Assembly (NCBI GenBank): GCA_038049695.1
Contig: CP142455.1
Location: 33,765,501-33,829,500, forward strand
Direction: 5' to 3'
Length of the DNA stretch: 64,000 nucleotides
Origin: Cinnamomum chago
Lineage: Eukaryota > Streptophyta > Magnoliopsida > Laurales > Lauraceae
A model generated the notes under the pieces. It did not search any database and was not told the DNA's origin. It saw only the letters and a list, made by a program, of their open reading frames with translations. Both the position numbers and the translations under genes were made by a program. Shown here piece after piece: positions 32,260-42,420 of this stretch (within the stretch, counting starts at the first letter, position 1; every line of letters begins with the position of its first letter).

Positions 32260-32520
32260 CTAATTCCAGCAAATCTTTGGCCCTTTTGGCCTTTGATGAA
32301 AAAAGGGCCTTTTGGTCATTTTATCTTCCAGACAGGACTCACAGACAGGCATTGGTTCTACCACCATTGAAGGCAAAATAACATCTTTCACTAGCCTGTC
32401 AATCCTATTTAGGTTTATATGACCTAGCCTCAAGTGCCAAAGTTTTGTTGGATCAGATGAAGGTGATTTCCTCTTTAATGATGGTCTATTAATTGTTTCA
32501 GTATCATGTATCTCATACAT
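32260..32520 (-). pseudogene. Copia GAG-pre-integrase (zinc-binding) domain
   Basis: The frame contains LWHLRLGHINLNRIDRLV and, 30 residues on, VCESCLEDKMTKRPF. This is the HHCC-type zinc-binding domain that precedes copia integrase. It is separated from gag-protease by a break near 32,530. Confidence 0.82.
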
Positions 32521-32548
32521 TGTGGGATTAACAAATAAATTCCATTGA

Positions 32549-33748
32549 TTACCTTGTCAGAATACATAAAAGTACATATCTCTTTATGACAATTTCAGTA
32601 CCAAGAGTAATAGAATAACTCTTATTCACCATACTAGAAATTGAAATTAAATTCCGCCGTAAAGACGGTACATATAACGTGTCTGACAAAACCAGTTTAT
32701 CATTTGAAAAACATAATGTAATAACCCCCACTGAAACAGCCTCTGCCTTAGCATCAGCTCCTAGGTTGACAATGATTTCTCCGTCACTAAACCTCCTGGT
32801 TTCCCTGAACCCCTGCAACGAATTACATGTGTGATCAGTTGCCCTGGAGTCCATACACCAAGATTCTGAAGTACTAGTTGCAAAACTAACTTCATAAATA
32901 AGTGACTCAATCATACCTGAGGTCTTCTTCTTAGACAGATATTCTGGAAAACTCCTATTCCAATGTCCTGTCTTACCACAATGGAAACACTTTCTTTTTA
33001 CTCCCGTACCCTTAGCCTTGTCCATACTACAAGTAGAACCATTCTCCACGTTAGGACCCTTGATGATTGATTTCTTCTTGCTATCTCGGTCTTTGCTTTT
33101 CGGCTTGGTCCTAGCAAATGACTTTTCTGTCATGAGGGAATTTTGCTCTTTCTTCATGATTTCCTCAGTCACTACTAGCTGGCGAGACAACTCAGCTATG
33201 GTCATTTCCAATTTATTATAATTGATCTCGAAATGATTGAAAGAATCCGGTAGTGACTGAAGGATCATGTCGATCTGCGATTCTTTATCAATCGTAACAC
33301 CCAGTACATCTAACTCATTTAGTGCGAGACTCATTTTCAACAAATGTTTTTGTACTGGGGTTCCCTCAGTCATCTTAGTGTTTATCAACACCTTCATAGC
33401 AGCTTGCCTAGCAAGTCTAACCTGGTTCCCAAACATCTCCTTTAAGTTCGATATAATATCGTATGCTGACTTATAGGATTGATACTGGTGTTGTAAAACA
33501 CTAGACATGGATGCCTGTATAAAACATCTGGCTACCTCATTGTCTTTTGCCCATTTGGTGTAAAGGTCCTTTTCATACTGAGGTGCATGAAGCTCAGGCT
33601 CAGGAAGGGAGGGTATGGTAAGGACATATCTGCATCCTGAAGCTATCAGGATAATATCCAGGGTCCTTTTCCAGTCTATAAAGTTGGATTCCATCAACTT
33701 ATTTTGGTTGAGGATGGTCGCAAGTGGATTGAAAGTATTTGAATTCAT
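32549..33748 (-). CDS. Copia gag with protease start, open frame
   Basis: The frame opens upstream at 33,784, but the family start MNSNTFNPL is at 33,748, giving about 399 residues. It begins with the UBN2/DUF4219 gag core (NFIDWKRTLDIIL near residue 25 to about 190). A zinc knuckle CFHCGKTGHWNRSF lies at 32,960-33,000. The protease region SWCMDSRATDHTCN is at 32,832-32,862. The last knuckle Cys is Phe, and the protease active site is DSR instead of DSG, so both functions should be lost although the frame stays open. Gag would form the particle; protease would process the polyprotein. The end at 32,549 is a premature stop, since integrase should follow in frame. Confidence 0.85.
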   Translation of the reverse strand: MNSNTFNPLATILNQNKLMESNFIDWKRTLDIILIASGCRYVLTIPSLPEPELHAPQYEKDLYTKWAKDNEVARCFIQASMSSVLQHQYQSYKSAYDIISNLKEMFGNQVRLARQAAMKVLINTKMTEGTPVQKHLLKMSLALNELDVLGVTIDKESQIDMILQSLPDSFNHFEINYNKLEMTIAELSRQLVVTEEIMKKEQNSLMTEKSFARTKPKSKDRDSKKKSIIKGPNVENGSTCSMDKAKGTGVKRKCFHCGKTGHWNRSFPEYLSKKKTSGMIESLIYEVSFATSTSESWCMDSRATDHTCNSLQGFRETRRFSDGEIIVNLGADAKAEAVSVGVITLCFSNDKLVLSDTLYVPSLRRNLISISSMVNKSYSITLGTEIVIKRYVLLCILTR

Positions 33749-33784
33749 GCTTGAGAAAACTATAGTACATAACCATACATTCAA

Positions 33785-35195
33785 TTAATGAATTTAAATG
33801 ACATTAGGGTTTAGTATTCTACCAAATTTATTTGGGAATCCTCATAACCACTATATTCAGAATACATCGGAATCCCAATCTCTGGGGTATGCTTCCTTGG
33901 GGAGTGCGAATACCACCTAGATTGGTGCGGATCAAAGTTGGTCAAAATTAGGATTAAGACTAACTTTCCATGATCCCCTTCATTCATTATTATCTAGGTA
34001 TCTCATACCAAATAATGAATGACTCTCGATTAGCTTTGGTTTCTAAACTAAATGAGGCAAATCCTTGGAGATACTACATCATTATTTTAGTTAAGTGTGA
34101 CCCACCAACTAGCATTGCATGACAACCGTTGCGAGCAGCTCCTCCTTGGGGAGTGGGCCCCCGCTCCGTCTCACCAACACTATCCATAGGAGATCCATAT
34201 CTAGTAACCGGAGAAATAAAAGCTCTCCATGGGGAACGACCATTCTCAAGATGGCGCGAGGCTAATACTTTCCTTACAATGGACCTATGGTAGAAAACCA
34301 TGGGGATTTCTAAATTTAAATGCCCCGCACCCACTTAATATTTTATAATTGAGGATTTCCTTGTAAGGTATTAGGGCCCACATGTATATATATGAACATC
34401 AAATCATCTCATGATATGATCAAAGATTGGTTCCAAGTCAAGTTATTTTAAGGAAAGTCAAGTTTCTTAAATTAGTGTTACCAATGTGTCCATCTCATGG
34501 GTCATCAACACTAATTAGAACTCTTTCCAAAAATTAATTTGATTTGACCAATTTTAGTAACTTGCTATGTTTGGATCAGATTTGGAAATATTTTAAATTA
34601 AGCATTCATCCATAAATAGAAAGTGCTAAAATTAGAAACTAGTCCTCTCCTCCACATGGCCTTAGCAGAATAGACTTCTTGGACTTCTAGACTTTCCAAA
34701 ACTTTGAAATTCCTCAAACTCTTTGGGCAACTCCAAAACACTTTCGGTAATCTTCAAGCTCTTTGATTAGGAGTCTAACATCGCTTTCCTTTTTTGTCTC
34801 GGACATCGCCAGAATTTACAAATTTAGAAAAATTACATAAATTCCTATGCCTCAATTATGAGACTTACATGGTAATCTAAACATGGAAATAAAAGGGCTA
34901 TAGGGAAATTCACCATGCCTTGCCCTTTCACGGGAAACCAAGGAAACCATGATGCCCTTTACACTTAGCCTCAAATAAACCAATAACCATAAAAAAAAAG
35001 TAAAAGACTTGTGGGCCATATGGAAAGGACATTATCACCTGCAAGTTAGTATCTCATACAACAAAGCATCTCACAAAACCAGGTTACCAAACCACAATGG
35101 AAAAAAAGATGCCAAAAGTAGCCACCCTTTTAATACATGCACTTCGCAGAGGGGGTTCGGGGGTGTCCCCCGGCGGGGTTCGAGCTAAATCGAAA
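33785..35195 (-). other. Copia leader / unmatched 5' LTR region
   Basis: The 1.4 kb between gag and the recognisable 5' LTR piece has no match in the 3' LTR and no primer-site motif that I can find. A GC-rich patch lies at 34,110-34,270 and another at 35,140-35,190 ('ggtgtcccccggcggggtt'). It may be leader plus a replaced LTR half. The open frames in it are not supported. Confidence 0.45.
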
Positions 35196-35862
35196 GGGTG
35201 CGCACTTACCAATGATAAATCCATTAATTGGCACAAGGGGATATTAAAGATAGATTTCATCTTGACCATTGAATGTTCCCATAGCTCTACTACCACGTAC
35301 CCAAATCACCGAGGTGTTGACCTACAATTGGCCTCACTCATTGGTGACTCAAACCAAATGAATAGATAGAAACTTGAGTTCATTAATGTCTAAGGATTAT
35401 GAGCCTATTGCTAGGGAATTATGAGAGCGAACCTTAAAGTAAAGACAGTGTATATAAGGTGCTTCTCATGGTCCTTCAATACATCCAATGTACCAGCACC
35501 ATGATCCAGAATCTTACATTCCGATGATCGAGGCAAATCACACTATCTCATAGTGATCAAAGTGCTGCAACCTTGTCAGATGAGATGCCCAATCTCATCA
35601 CTGGTTGTGAAGATATTTAAGTATAAGATTTGCAATACATGTCTCCTGTATGTGGATCTCATCCATACACATGTATTACATCTAGTATACTTGTTGACTC
35701 CGGTTCATCTCATGAACCATTATGTCATTCGTATTAGTTATATGCAAATAAGTAATAAAACATCATTCAGCTCATGAAAGGAAAGCAATAATAAATATTG
35801 ATAAATAAAAAAATTAATCAATTTATTCATCATATACTGGTATTGAGACCATAAAACTAACA
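35196..35862 (-). repeat. 5' LTR of copia element, partial match
   Basis: The 667 bp are near-identical to 29,384-30,050, from 'gggtgcgcactt' to 'aaaactaaca'. Beyond 'gggtgcgc' similarity stops abruptly, so the other ~1,030 bp of the LTR are missing or replaced in this copy. Confidence 0.85.
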
Positions 35863-35867
35863 TGCAG

Positions 35868-37132
35868 TGGTTTTGGTTTTGGTCAGGTGAAGGTCATCAT
35901 CCTTAAATGGATTTAGATAGCTTCCAATTAATTCTTAATGGTCAAATAGTTAACAGAGAGGGTCTTAGATTTACCGAAGGATGGCACCACAAAATGATCT
36001 CAAATGTGAGTATGTCAGTGCCAATCCTATGGGAGCTTGTATTGACCAAAGGTGGTCCTCACAAATAGGTTCTTTCATTTCAGCTCTTTTTTTTTGTGTT
36101 GCCTCTTTGTGTTCCATCTTGTCTGTTGGATATGAGGTGCTGCATGAACCAATTGCAATTCTTGCTTGTTAGCTATTATTGTTAAATTCTGGCTTGTTTT
36201 ATTTTATTTTTTTAATTTATAATTTTGGCATCCTACTTGCCCTAATTGCCAAGTTTTTTCTTCCATTGCCTAGGACTAAAACCTGGTCAGCTTGATGATA
36301 GGGTTGGTACCTTGCCACTAATCGAACAGTAGATTATTTAGCTAATTATATTTAAGGAAAGATTCCCTGTGGATGTTTTCTGTACCCATGGCTTAATCAA
36401 TTTTTCTTGTCTTTTCTCATTGATGTAGGTTTCTGATGTAAGAAGATATTGATAAAACCTACTTTTTATTTCTTATCTTGTTTAGTGTAATAATTGTAGT
36501 GGTAATTTCTTTTTTCTATTGGTAACCTGACTTGTGACAACCAAAAAAAAAAAAAAAACCTGGGGTAATGTTCTCCTTTGAGAAGAATGCATATTTCTTA
36601 TATGCAGTCCAGCTCTTGGGGCCCGCTAAGATGCCCATTTATTAGTGAGGTTGGGGTACATGGAAAGGTCTTCTTATGGATAAAGGCTAGCAAAAATATC
36701 AGCCATGTCAGATCATCTTAATCCTTGATTTAATAGCCATAAAGTTCAGTAGTCTTCTAACTATAGATTTCTTTGAGATTCAATCCAATAGTGGATAAAG
36801 GTTTAATGAAAGTAAAACCAAGCCTTGTGCTAGATCATAGGGGTATGAGAGTGGGAAAGGGCCTGCACTGGTCAAGGGGCGGAGGTCACACAACGTTAGA
36901 TCGCATACATTGTTGCTCACAGGAGAACATTTCTCATTTTATTTAGGAGTATTTGACAGAATTCCCTATGTCAGAACTGACTTACATGTGCCAAACAAAG
37001 AAGCTTGTATGGCTAGAATTATTTAATTTTGTGATACCATGACCTTATTAATACTTAAATGATCTGATATCATACACAACTTACAGATGAGCATTTTCAG
37101 CACTTTCCGATCAAAATGTGATAGGCTGGATG
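35868..37132. other. CACTA interior, no recognised gene
   Basis: AT-rich DNA, possibly intron sequence of captured genes. Joining 28,346 to 35,868 across the copia insertion gives continuous AT-rich interior. An A-run of about 16 lies at 36,543-36,558. No coding is supported. Confidence 0.35.
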
Positions 37133-37137
37133 GTAAG

Positions 37138-37645
37138 TGATGATGCCAAAAAGTGATTTTCGGGCACCACCGGTCAAGTAATAAGCAATAAATGTGAAAA
37201 TTAATGGAGAGAGAGAGAGAGTTTATAGTGGTTCGGTCGGTGTGACCTACGTCCACTTCAAGTGATCACTTTACTGCTCTGGGGAGGAGATTACAAAGTA
37301 AAAGATTACAATAATAATGTGTAGAATTCGAGGAGATTTTCTTCTTTGATAGGACTCTCCTTTTATACTCTTTCCCTAACGGGTGGGGAGATTCTCCAGC
37401 GATCTCCAACGATGTACGCTCCATTCTGGTGGAGTCTCCCGAACTGTCCTCAACAGATGAGCAGGTAAGATTTATTCCGCGGGACTTGGTGAAAGCTGTT
37501 TAAAGGAACGACTCATTGACTCCGTCCTTTGGTGGTTCCGGACCCGGCCCTTAATGGGTAGGTGATGACCCGGGCTCATCATGGACTTGGGTCAGTTAAA
37601 CCTGACCCGCTATCGTGGACCGAGCCGTTTGGGCCTGGCCCATCA
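37138..37645. mobile_element. 508-bp solo LTR (small LTR family)
   Basis: It starts TGATGATGCC and ends GGCCCATCA, with GTAAG at 37,133-37,137 and 37,646-37,650 as a perfect 5-bp target duplication. It includes a (ga)n run, the block 'tttatagtggttcggtcgg' then 'cctacgtccact' (37,221-37,257), and a TATA-like 'ccttttatactc' at about 37,360. The size and TG..CA ends fit a solo LTR of a compact or TRIM-like family. Confidence 0.85.
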
Positions 37646-37650
37646 GTAAG

Positions 37651-38393
37651 GAATGAGGAATGTCTATCTATCTGTTTCCACTGCTTGTGATTTAAGTTTC
37701 TTGCAGCTGATCGGATGAATTGTCCAGATCCTGCTGCCCATAGTAGTGTTCCAAAGCAGATATCTGCTATTTCTTGTCATGGGTTACTACTAAACAACAT
37801 CTTCAACAGGATCAAGTAAAAGAGGATAGTCATCTGCTTCTTTCTGTTCTTGTCATCATATGAATGGTGTGATAGTAATGCATCAGTGAGGCCAACTGTA
37901 AACGACTAATTGATAGTGTAGCCTGTAAACAGTGAATAGCAACAGCAATAATCTCTTCAAATACTAGTAAGCAGAATATATGATGCAGGGCTTGAAGGTG
38001 ATAGAATATGTCCTAAAGGCAAGGAGGTAGCATATAGGGCTCATGGGGTGGTGATCCATTCGTGACCACTGGTCTGATCAGAGTCTAAAACTGTTGTTAA
38101 TCATAAGGTCACTTTTACTTAATGTGATACTATAGGCAAAGTATTTTCACTGGTTCATCTTTTTGTATCTGCACTCCCAGTTTTGTGCTCAACTGGTGGC
38201 TATTTTTTGTCCCTTTCATATATGTATGTATGTTTATTGTATATTTCATTTCTGACCTGAATTCCATTCAGGTTTCAAAGTCCAGGGCAGAGCCCAAATC
38301 AAAGCTGGGAAAGCACAACCAAATTGGGCCATGTGGGTTCAGATAAGAGAAGGGTCCAATCCTAGGCAATCAAGGACTGTTATTGATCAATCA
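37651..38393. other. CACTA interior, possible captured exon, no assigned gene
   Basis: After 'ttcttgcag' an open piece at 37,707-37,760 reads DRMNCPDPAAHSSVPKQ. It is exon-like but too short to assign. The segment directly before the MOR1 exons (38,280-38,390) does not match MOR1 as I know it. Confidence 0.3.
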
Positions 38394-39283
38394 CATAGAA
38401 GAGATTCAACCATCAAACTTATTGGAGCCTTACACAAGTTTGTTGGTCCAGGTGAGAGTCTGTTGATTGTATGGACAACTGGGCGCTCCTTAGTTCGCAT
38501 TGAGTTCTATTATTTCTCTTCTTTGCAGATATTAAAGGCTTTCTTGCAGATGTCAAGCCTGCACTTTTCAGCGCACTTGATGCAGAATATTAGAAGAATC
38601 CATTTGAGGTATACCAGCAGTTCTGATCATCGAATCCTAAAAGTTCAGTTATAAGATTTGCTACTTTTAGTGCTCAATTTACTATGATAGGGTGCGGCTG
38701 CTGCTCCAAAGAAAACTGTAAAGGCATCGGGCCCTGCTTCATCTGTCTTCTGGTGGAGTAGATGGCCTATTTTGTGAAGGTTACTCCGAATTTGATAAAA
38801 AACCTTGGCAGCCCTGACTGGAAGGTTTGCTATAAACGTGACTGTATTGTGTTTTTATTTGTTTATTAGTTGGGATGAGGTGGGGAGGGAATGTTAACTC
38901 TTTCAACATATGTATATATATTGGGTGGTTCTTCAGATCCGATTGGAGTCAATTGATTCAATCAATAAAATTCTAGAAGAAGCCAATAAGCGCATTCAAC
39001 CAACTGGTGCAGGTAAGGCATCGAACTGTATTCTGTTTCCCTGGTATTCTGGGGGGCCATGATGGAGGGTTTTTTTTAAAACTTTTAATAGTAGTATATC
39101 TGGAATGTTGCTGCATAGTCCAATGATTTTGATCAAAATCTTGGTGTTGAACTGTCAGGGGATTTATTTGGAGCTCTTAGAGGCCGCCTATATGACTCCA
39201 ATAAAAATTTAGTTATGGCAACTTTGGCCGTTATTGGTGGTATTGCATCTGCTATGGGTCCTCCAGTTGAGACGTCAGGCAAG
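38394..39283 (+). pseudogene. MOR1: Captured fragment of MOR1 (XMAP215-type microtubule protein)
   Basis: Five exon pieces with GT..AG introns are preserved: to 38,451 (STIKLIGALHKFVG), 38,529-38,608 (DIKGFLADVKPALFSALDAE), 38,691-38,824 (GAAAAPKKTVKASGPASS), 38,937-39,012 (LESIDSINKILEEANKRIQP) and 39,159-39,283 (GDLFGALRGRLYDSNKNLVM, then AVIGGIASAMGPP). This order matches the TOG-repeat region of plant MOR1/GEM1, which promotes microtubule growth. A TAG replaces a codon in exon 2 and a one-base shift breaks exon 3. Only about 150 of some 2,000 residues are present, so it is a CACTA-carried pseudogene fragment. Confidence 0.88.
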
Positions 39284-39705
39284 GTGTGTTTCTTAGCATT
39301 TGAGGATCATTTCATACTATTTATGTCTGTCTGTTTGTAGCTTTTAATAGGTGTTCTTTGTTACACAAGTTGAGGATCATTCCAATAAAAATGTGGACTG
39401 TCATTGTCACACAAGTTTGTTCATAAGCATGGTAGACAGGTGAACCTGTTGATTGTCCAGCCAAACTTGTAAACCTCTAAATAAATATCCAATTATGAAA
39501 CTCAAGTCACCATTATGTACCAGAATCTGTCATGAATATTGCATCTATTTCTCTCCTCATTTTGTATTACCTGATTTAACAGTTCCATGAGGAAGCCCTG
39601 AACTTCTCTGTTCACTCTTAATGTATAATTATTCATATTGGTATAGGTACAACTCCTTTAATTGGTATTGGTATAATTATTCATATTGGTATTGGTGTTA
39701 CCTGA
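39284..39705. other. MOR1 intron remainder and 'ttggtattgg' simple repeat
   Basis: The first part probably continues the next MOR1 intron. Near its end, 39,635-39,700 repeats 'ttggtattggtataattattcata'-type units. Such a simple repeat could be the tail of the LINE-like fragment that follows. Confidence 0.4.
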
Positions 39706-40010
39706 TTTAAAAGGCCACCCCAAAACAGGAGGGGCACAAGCCAATAGAAAACAAAATAGTAGAACAGCACAAACCAGCAGCAGGAAGACACTGAGCCACA
39801 GCACAGCTCAGCAAGAGAAAAGTAGAGCAAAGCACAGCACAGCAACACAGCAGAAGACGACCAAGAAGCAGCAGAGAACAGCACCACTCTGAACAGAGAA
39901 GGCAACCCAGCAAGAGAAGGCACTACACAAGCACTGCTACAAAGCACAGAACCAACCATCAGGGTGCAAATCTAACTGCAAAGTGGCAGAGCTAGGACCA
40001 AGAGGAGCTA
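39706..40010 (-). mobile_element. Possible LINE 3'-end fragment
   Basis: On the minus strand this is a T/G/C-rich stretch ending 'ttggggtggccttttaaatc'. It resembles the 3' UTR of plant LINEs and the one at 1,170-1,300 in style ('gaggagctaaaccc' at 40,005 versus 'gaggggctaaaccc' at 1,270). Open frames here on both strands are by-products of skewed composition. No target duplication was found. Confidence 0.4.
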
Positions 40011-40379
40011 AACCCAGGCCCAGGCCACGCAGGAACATTGGAATACCCACAGTTTCGGTGTTTTGCAGGATCTCGTCCCTCCGTTCGATGTGCCGTTCGT
40101 TTTCGACCATACATGTAATATAGGGGTTCACATGCAAAACAGCTCCCATTTGTGTTTGCTTTTGATTTTTGTGTTATATTTTTATGTATTTCTAAATATT
40201 GTAAATTGTACATTTAACTTGATCAAGCTAGTATATTGATTTTTTAAATAAACTGATGATGTGTGACATTAATGTGTAGATGAGAATGTTACAATTTATG
40301 GGTTAATTTTTTTTTGTGATTTTAAAAAATGAATTTAATCGTAAATAAAAAAATTATGGGAAAATTATTTTAAAAAATA

Positions 40380-40872
40380 ATAATTATTAATTAGGGATGG
40401 TTCAAAATTGTCATTTAACACAGTAAAAACCGTTCAATATGGAACGGTTTTAAACCCTTCCAGAACGGACTAAGTAACTATTCTAAGAATTAGAATTTGA
40501 AACGGTTTTAGAAAATTTGAAAGTGTTTAAAACCGTTCCAAAATAAATACTAATTCTAACGGTCACTTAAATTTGAAATGGTTTTAGAACATTTAGATGT
40601 GTTTAGAACCATTCCAAAAAGGACTATACTAGTTCCAGATATTTGAATTTGGAACGGTAAATTGAAATCTGGCAGTGCCTAGAATCATTGCAAAATTCAT
40701 AATTTGGAACGGTTCGAATAAAATTGGAACGGTTAGAGACACTTCCAAAATTTTTAATTTGGAACGGTTCTAAACCGTTTCAATGGTTAAGGAACATGGA
40801 CATTTGCAGCGGTTTCGGACATTTACTAGGAACGGTTTTCAACGCTTCCTGTTTGCTGTTTTTGGTGTAGTG
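40380..40872 (+). repeat. CACTA right terminus and subterminal repeats
   Basis: At least ten copies of a GGAACGGTT / AACCGTTCC motif, often followed by 'ttaaa' or 'aaaa', occur in both senses up to 40,850. Then comes the inverted terminus 'tttggtgtagtg'. Dense subterminal repeats in mixed orientation are typical of TnpA-binding regions in CACTA ends. Confidence 0.88.
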
Positions 40873-40875
40873 TGG

Positions 40876-41959
40876 ATTTAGAATTTTAATATATCTATTA
40901 TGGTTAGAAAATCCTTAATTTTTTTGAGTTTTAAAAGTGGATCATTGATAGTGATTTATACATATGGGCTCCACATACAATAAACTTTTTTAAAGTGGGC
41001 CTCATATTCTAATTCCTAACGACGGGGCCGCATGCAATCTTGCAATTAATTGTTTGACTTCGATTTTAATATTGACTTTATTTTATCTTCTTTCTAAAAA
41101 ATAGAGATAGAGATATATCTTATATGTTAGGATTTTTCTTATAAAGAGATCCATTTAAATAGAATTCATAATATATTTGGATTGCCTCGCAATTGATTAA
41201 AAAAGTTGCATATAGTTACTAAAAGACTTTGTGTCGAGTGATATGTAATATACATACTTTGCAACGCACCCAAGTTCCCTATTCAGAATGAAATCTTGAT
41301 CGAAGACCTTTTCTTTCTATCTTTTTTATTTATCCCTGATGTATACTTGTGAACTCCAAACTACTCAAGTCCAAAACTATCGTATGCATTGGCGCCCGAT
41401 GTCCAAATGGGATTTTGGCCCATTCCGCGGAAAGTGAAATGTTTCAAAGTTATTTTTAAGAAAATATAAAAACAAAAGGGATTCTTACAAGAAGATATAA
41501 AGACTTCCAGTAATTCTCAAATAACGATAATATTTGAACTTTTGTCAATGAAGCATGACCCAACCATGCCGTGTTGTTCCCCAATTAGGTCAGGCAGTGC
41601 CACCCACGAGCTGGCCCACATGCCCATCCTAATCTTATATTTTTAATTTGCTTATATAAATTAAATGAGACTTTATGGGCTTTTAGGGTTTTCAACTTGA
41701 AATAAAGTTGAAATTACTAAAATAAATACATAAACATTGACGTTAATTTACATAAGACTTGAAGCTTCATACTCATGTATATAAAAAATAATATTTACTT
41801 TGTATAAATGACGGGCTGGGCCATGCTTCGAATCGTAATAAATGGTATATTTATTTATTTTATATTTACTTTCTCATTAATTAATATCTCACAAAACAGC
41901 CACAAATTGGACGTATTTTTATTTTTGGGCCCGGGTTTAGCACGGGCATGCTTTGCTAG
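40876..41959 (+). mobile_element. Helitron-like element, 3' end at 41,959
   Basis: The 3' end has a GC-rich hairpin (gcccg at 41,929 pairs with cgggc at 41,943), then 'atgctttg' and CTAG at 41,956-41,959, followed by T. This is the classic Helitron end: hairpin about 10 bp before CTRR, insertion before T. The 5' end was not located, so the start given is only the CACTA boundary. No Rep/helicase coding is seen, hence a non-autonomous copy. Confidence 0.55.
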
Positions 41960-42420
41960 TTAATATATATTATAGACATAGGATTCGATTTTGAAATTAA
42001 GCTCTAATTTCGCATTTGATTGTAAAATTGGAGCTCAATTTCGATTTCAATTTTAATTTAAGGAGAGATTTTAGGGATTTGAGACGATTTCGAAATTGAG
42101 GTCTAATTTCGCAATTGATTGTAAAATTGGAGCTCAATTTCGATTTCAATTTTAATTTAAGGAGAGATTTTAGGGATTTAGGAGAAATTTTTCGATTTTA
42201 GTCATCTAAATATAGAGTCCAACACATTAGACTTGATGGTTTCTCACGTGATCTTAAAATATTCTTTCTAACCTATAAGGATACACGTTGCATAGATGTA
42301 TGGTCATAAATTATAAATCTATGGTTAAATAATTAATTTTAAATTAATTATTTTAAATTATTAATATTTTTAATATTATAAATTATTTTGCCCACGATAA
42401 GCACGGGGGTGTTTTGCTAG
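41960..42420 (+). mobile_element. Second Helitron-like 3' end with internal tandem duplication
   Basis: It ends 'cccacgataagcacgggggt' then 'gttttgCTAG' at 42,420, followed by T. It closely parallels the 41,959 end. Inside, a unit of about 98 bp is repeated twice (about 41,985-42,082 and 42,083-42,180), containing 'aaaattggagctcaatttcg' and 'aggagagattttagggattt'. The same blocks occur inverted at 5,165-5,565 and partly at 2,860-3,010. Confidence 0.6.

Larger units (their letters stand above)
28352..35862 (-). mobile_element. Decayed Ty1/copia retrotransposon
   Basis: TGCAG at 28,347-28,351 and 35,863-35,867 is a 5-bp target duplication, and both copies of the LTR end read 'aaaactaaca' on +. 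On the minus strand the order is 5' LTR part, leader, gag, protease, GAG-pre-integrase, integrase, reverse transcriptase, RNase H, polypurine tract, 3' LTR, the standard copia order. Gag is open, but pol has many stops and internal deletions. The 5' LTR matches the 3' LTR for only 667 bp. It lies inside the CACTA element. Confidence 0.88.
5705..40872 (+). mobile_element. Giant CACTA (En/Spm) DNA transposon with nested insertions
   Basis: The left end begins CACTACACCGAAAA at 5705 and the right end, inverted, begins CACTACACCAAAAA at 40,872. The flanking TGG at 5702-5704 and 40,873-40,875 is a perfect 3-bp target duplication, the CACTA hallmark. Subterminal repeats of a GGAACGGTT type sit inside both ends. 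Within lie a TnpD-like gene, a Transposase_24-type gene and captured host exons. Four retroelement insertions account for about 18.7 kb, so the original element was about 16.5 kb. Both transposon genes are broken; it is probably immobile by itself. The termini look usable if proteins came from another copy. Confidence 0.93.

Noticed and set aside
32832..33000. Idea that the copia gag-protease frame is still functional because it is open
   Set aside because: The active site reads DSR instead of DSG and the last zinc-knuckle Cys is Phe, so open does not mean functional.
39681..39959. Hydrophobic, Cys/Ser-rich frame resembling a membrane protein
   Set aside because: It comes from a CTG/TGT-rich LINE-like 3' region; the reverse strand is open too, so composition explains it.
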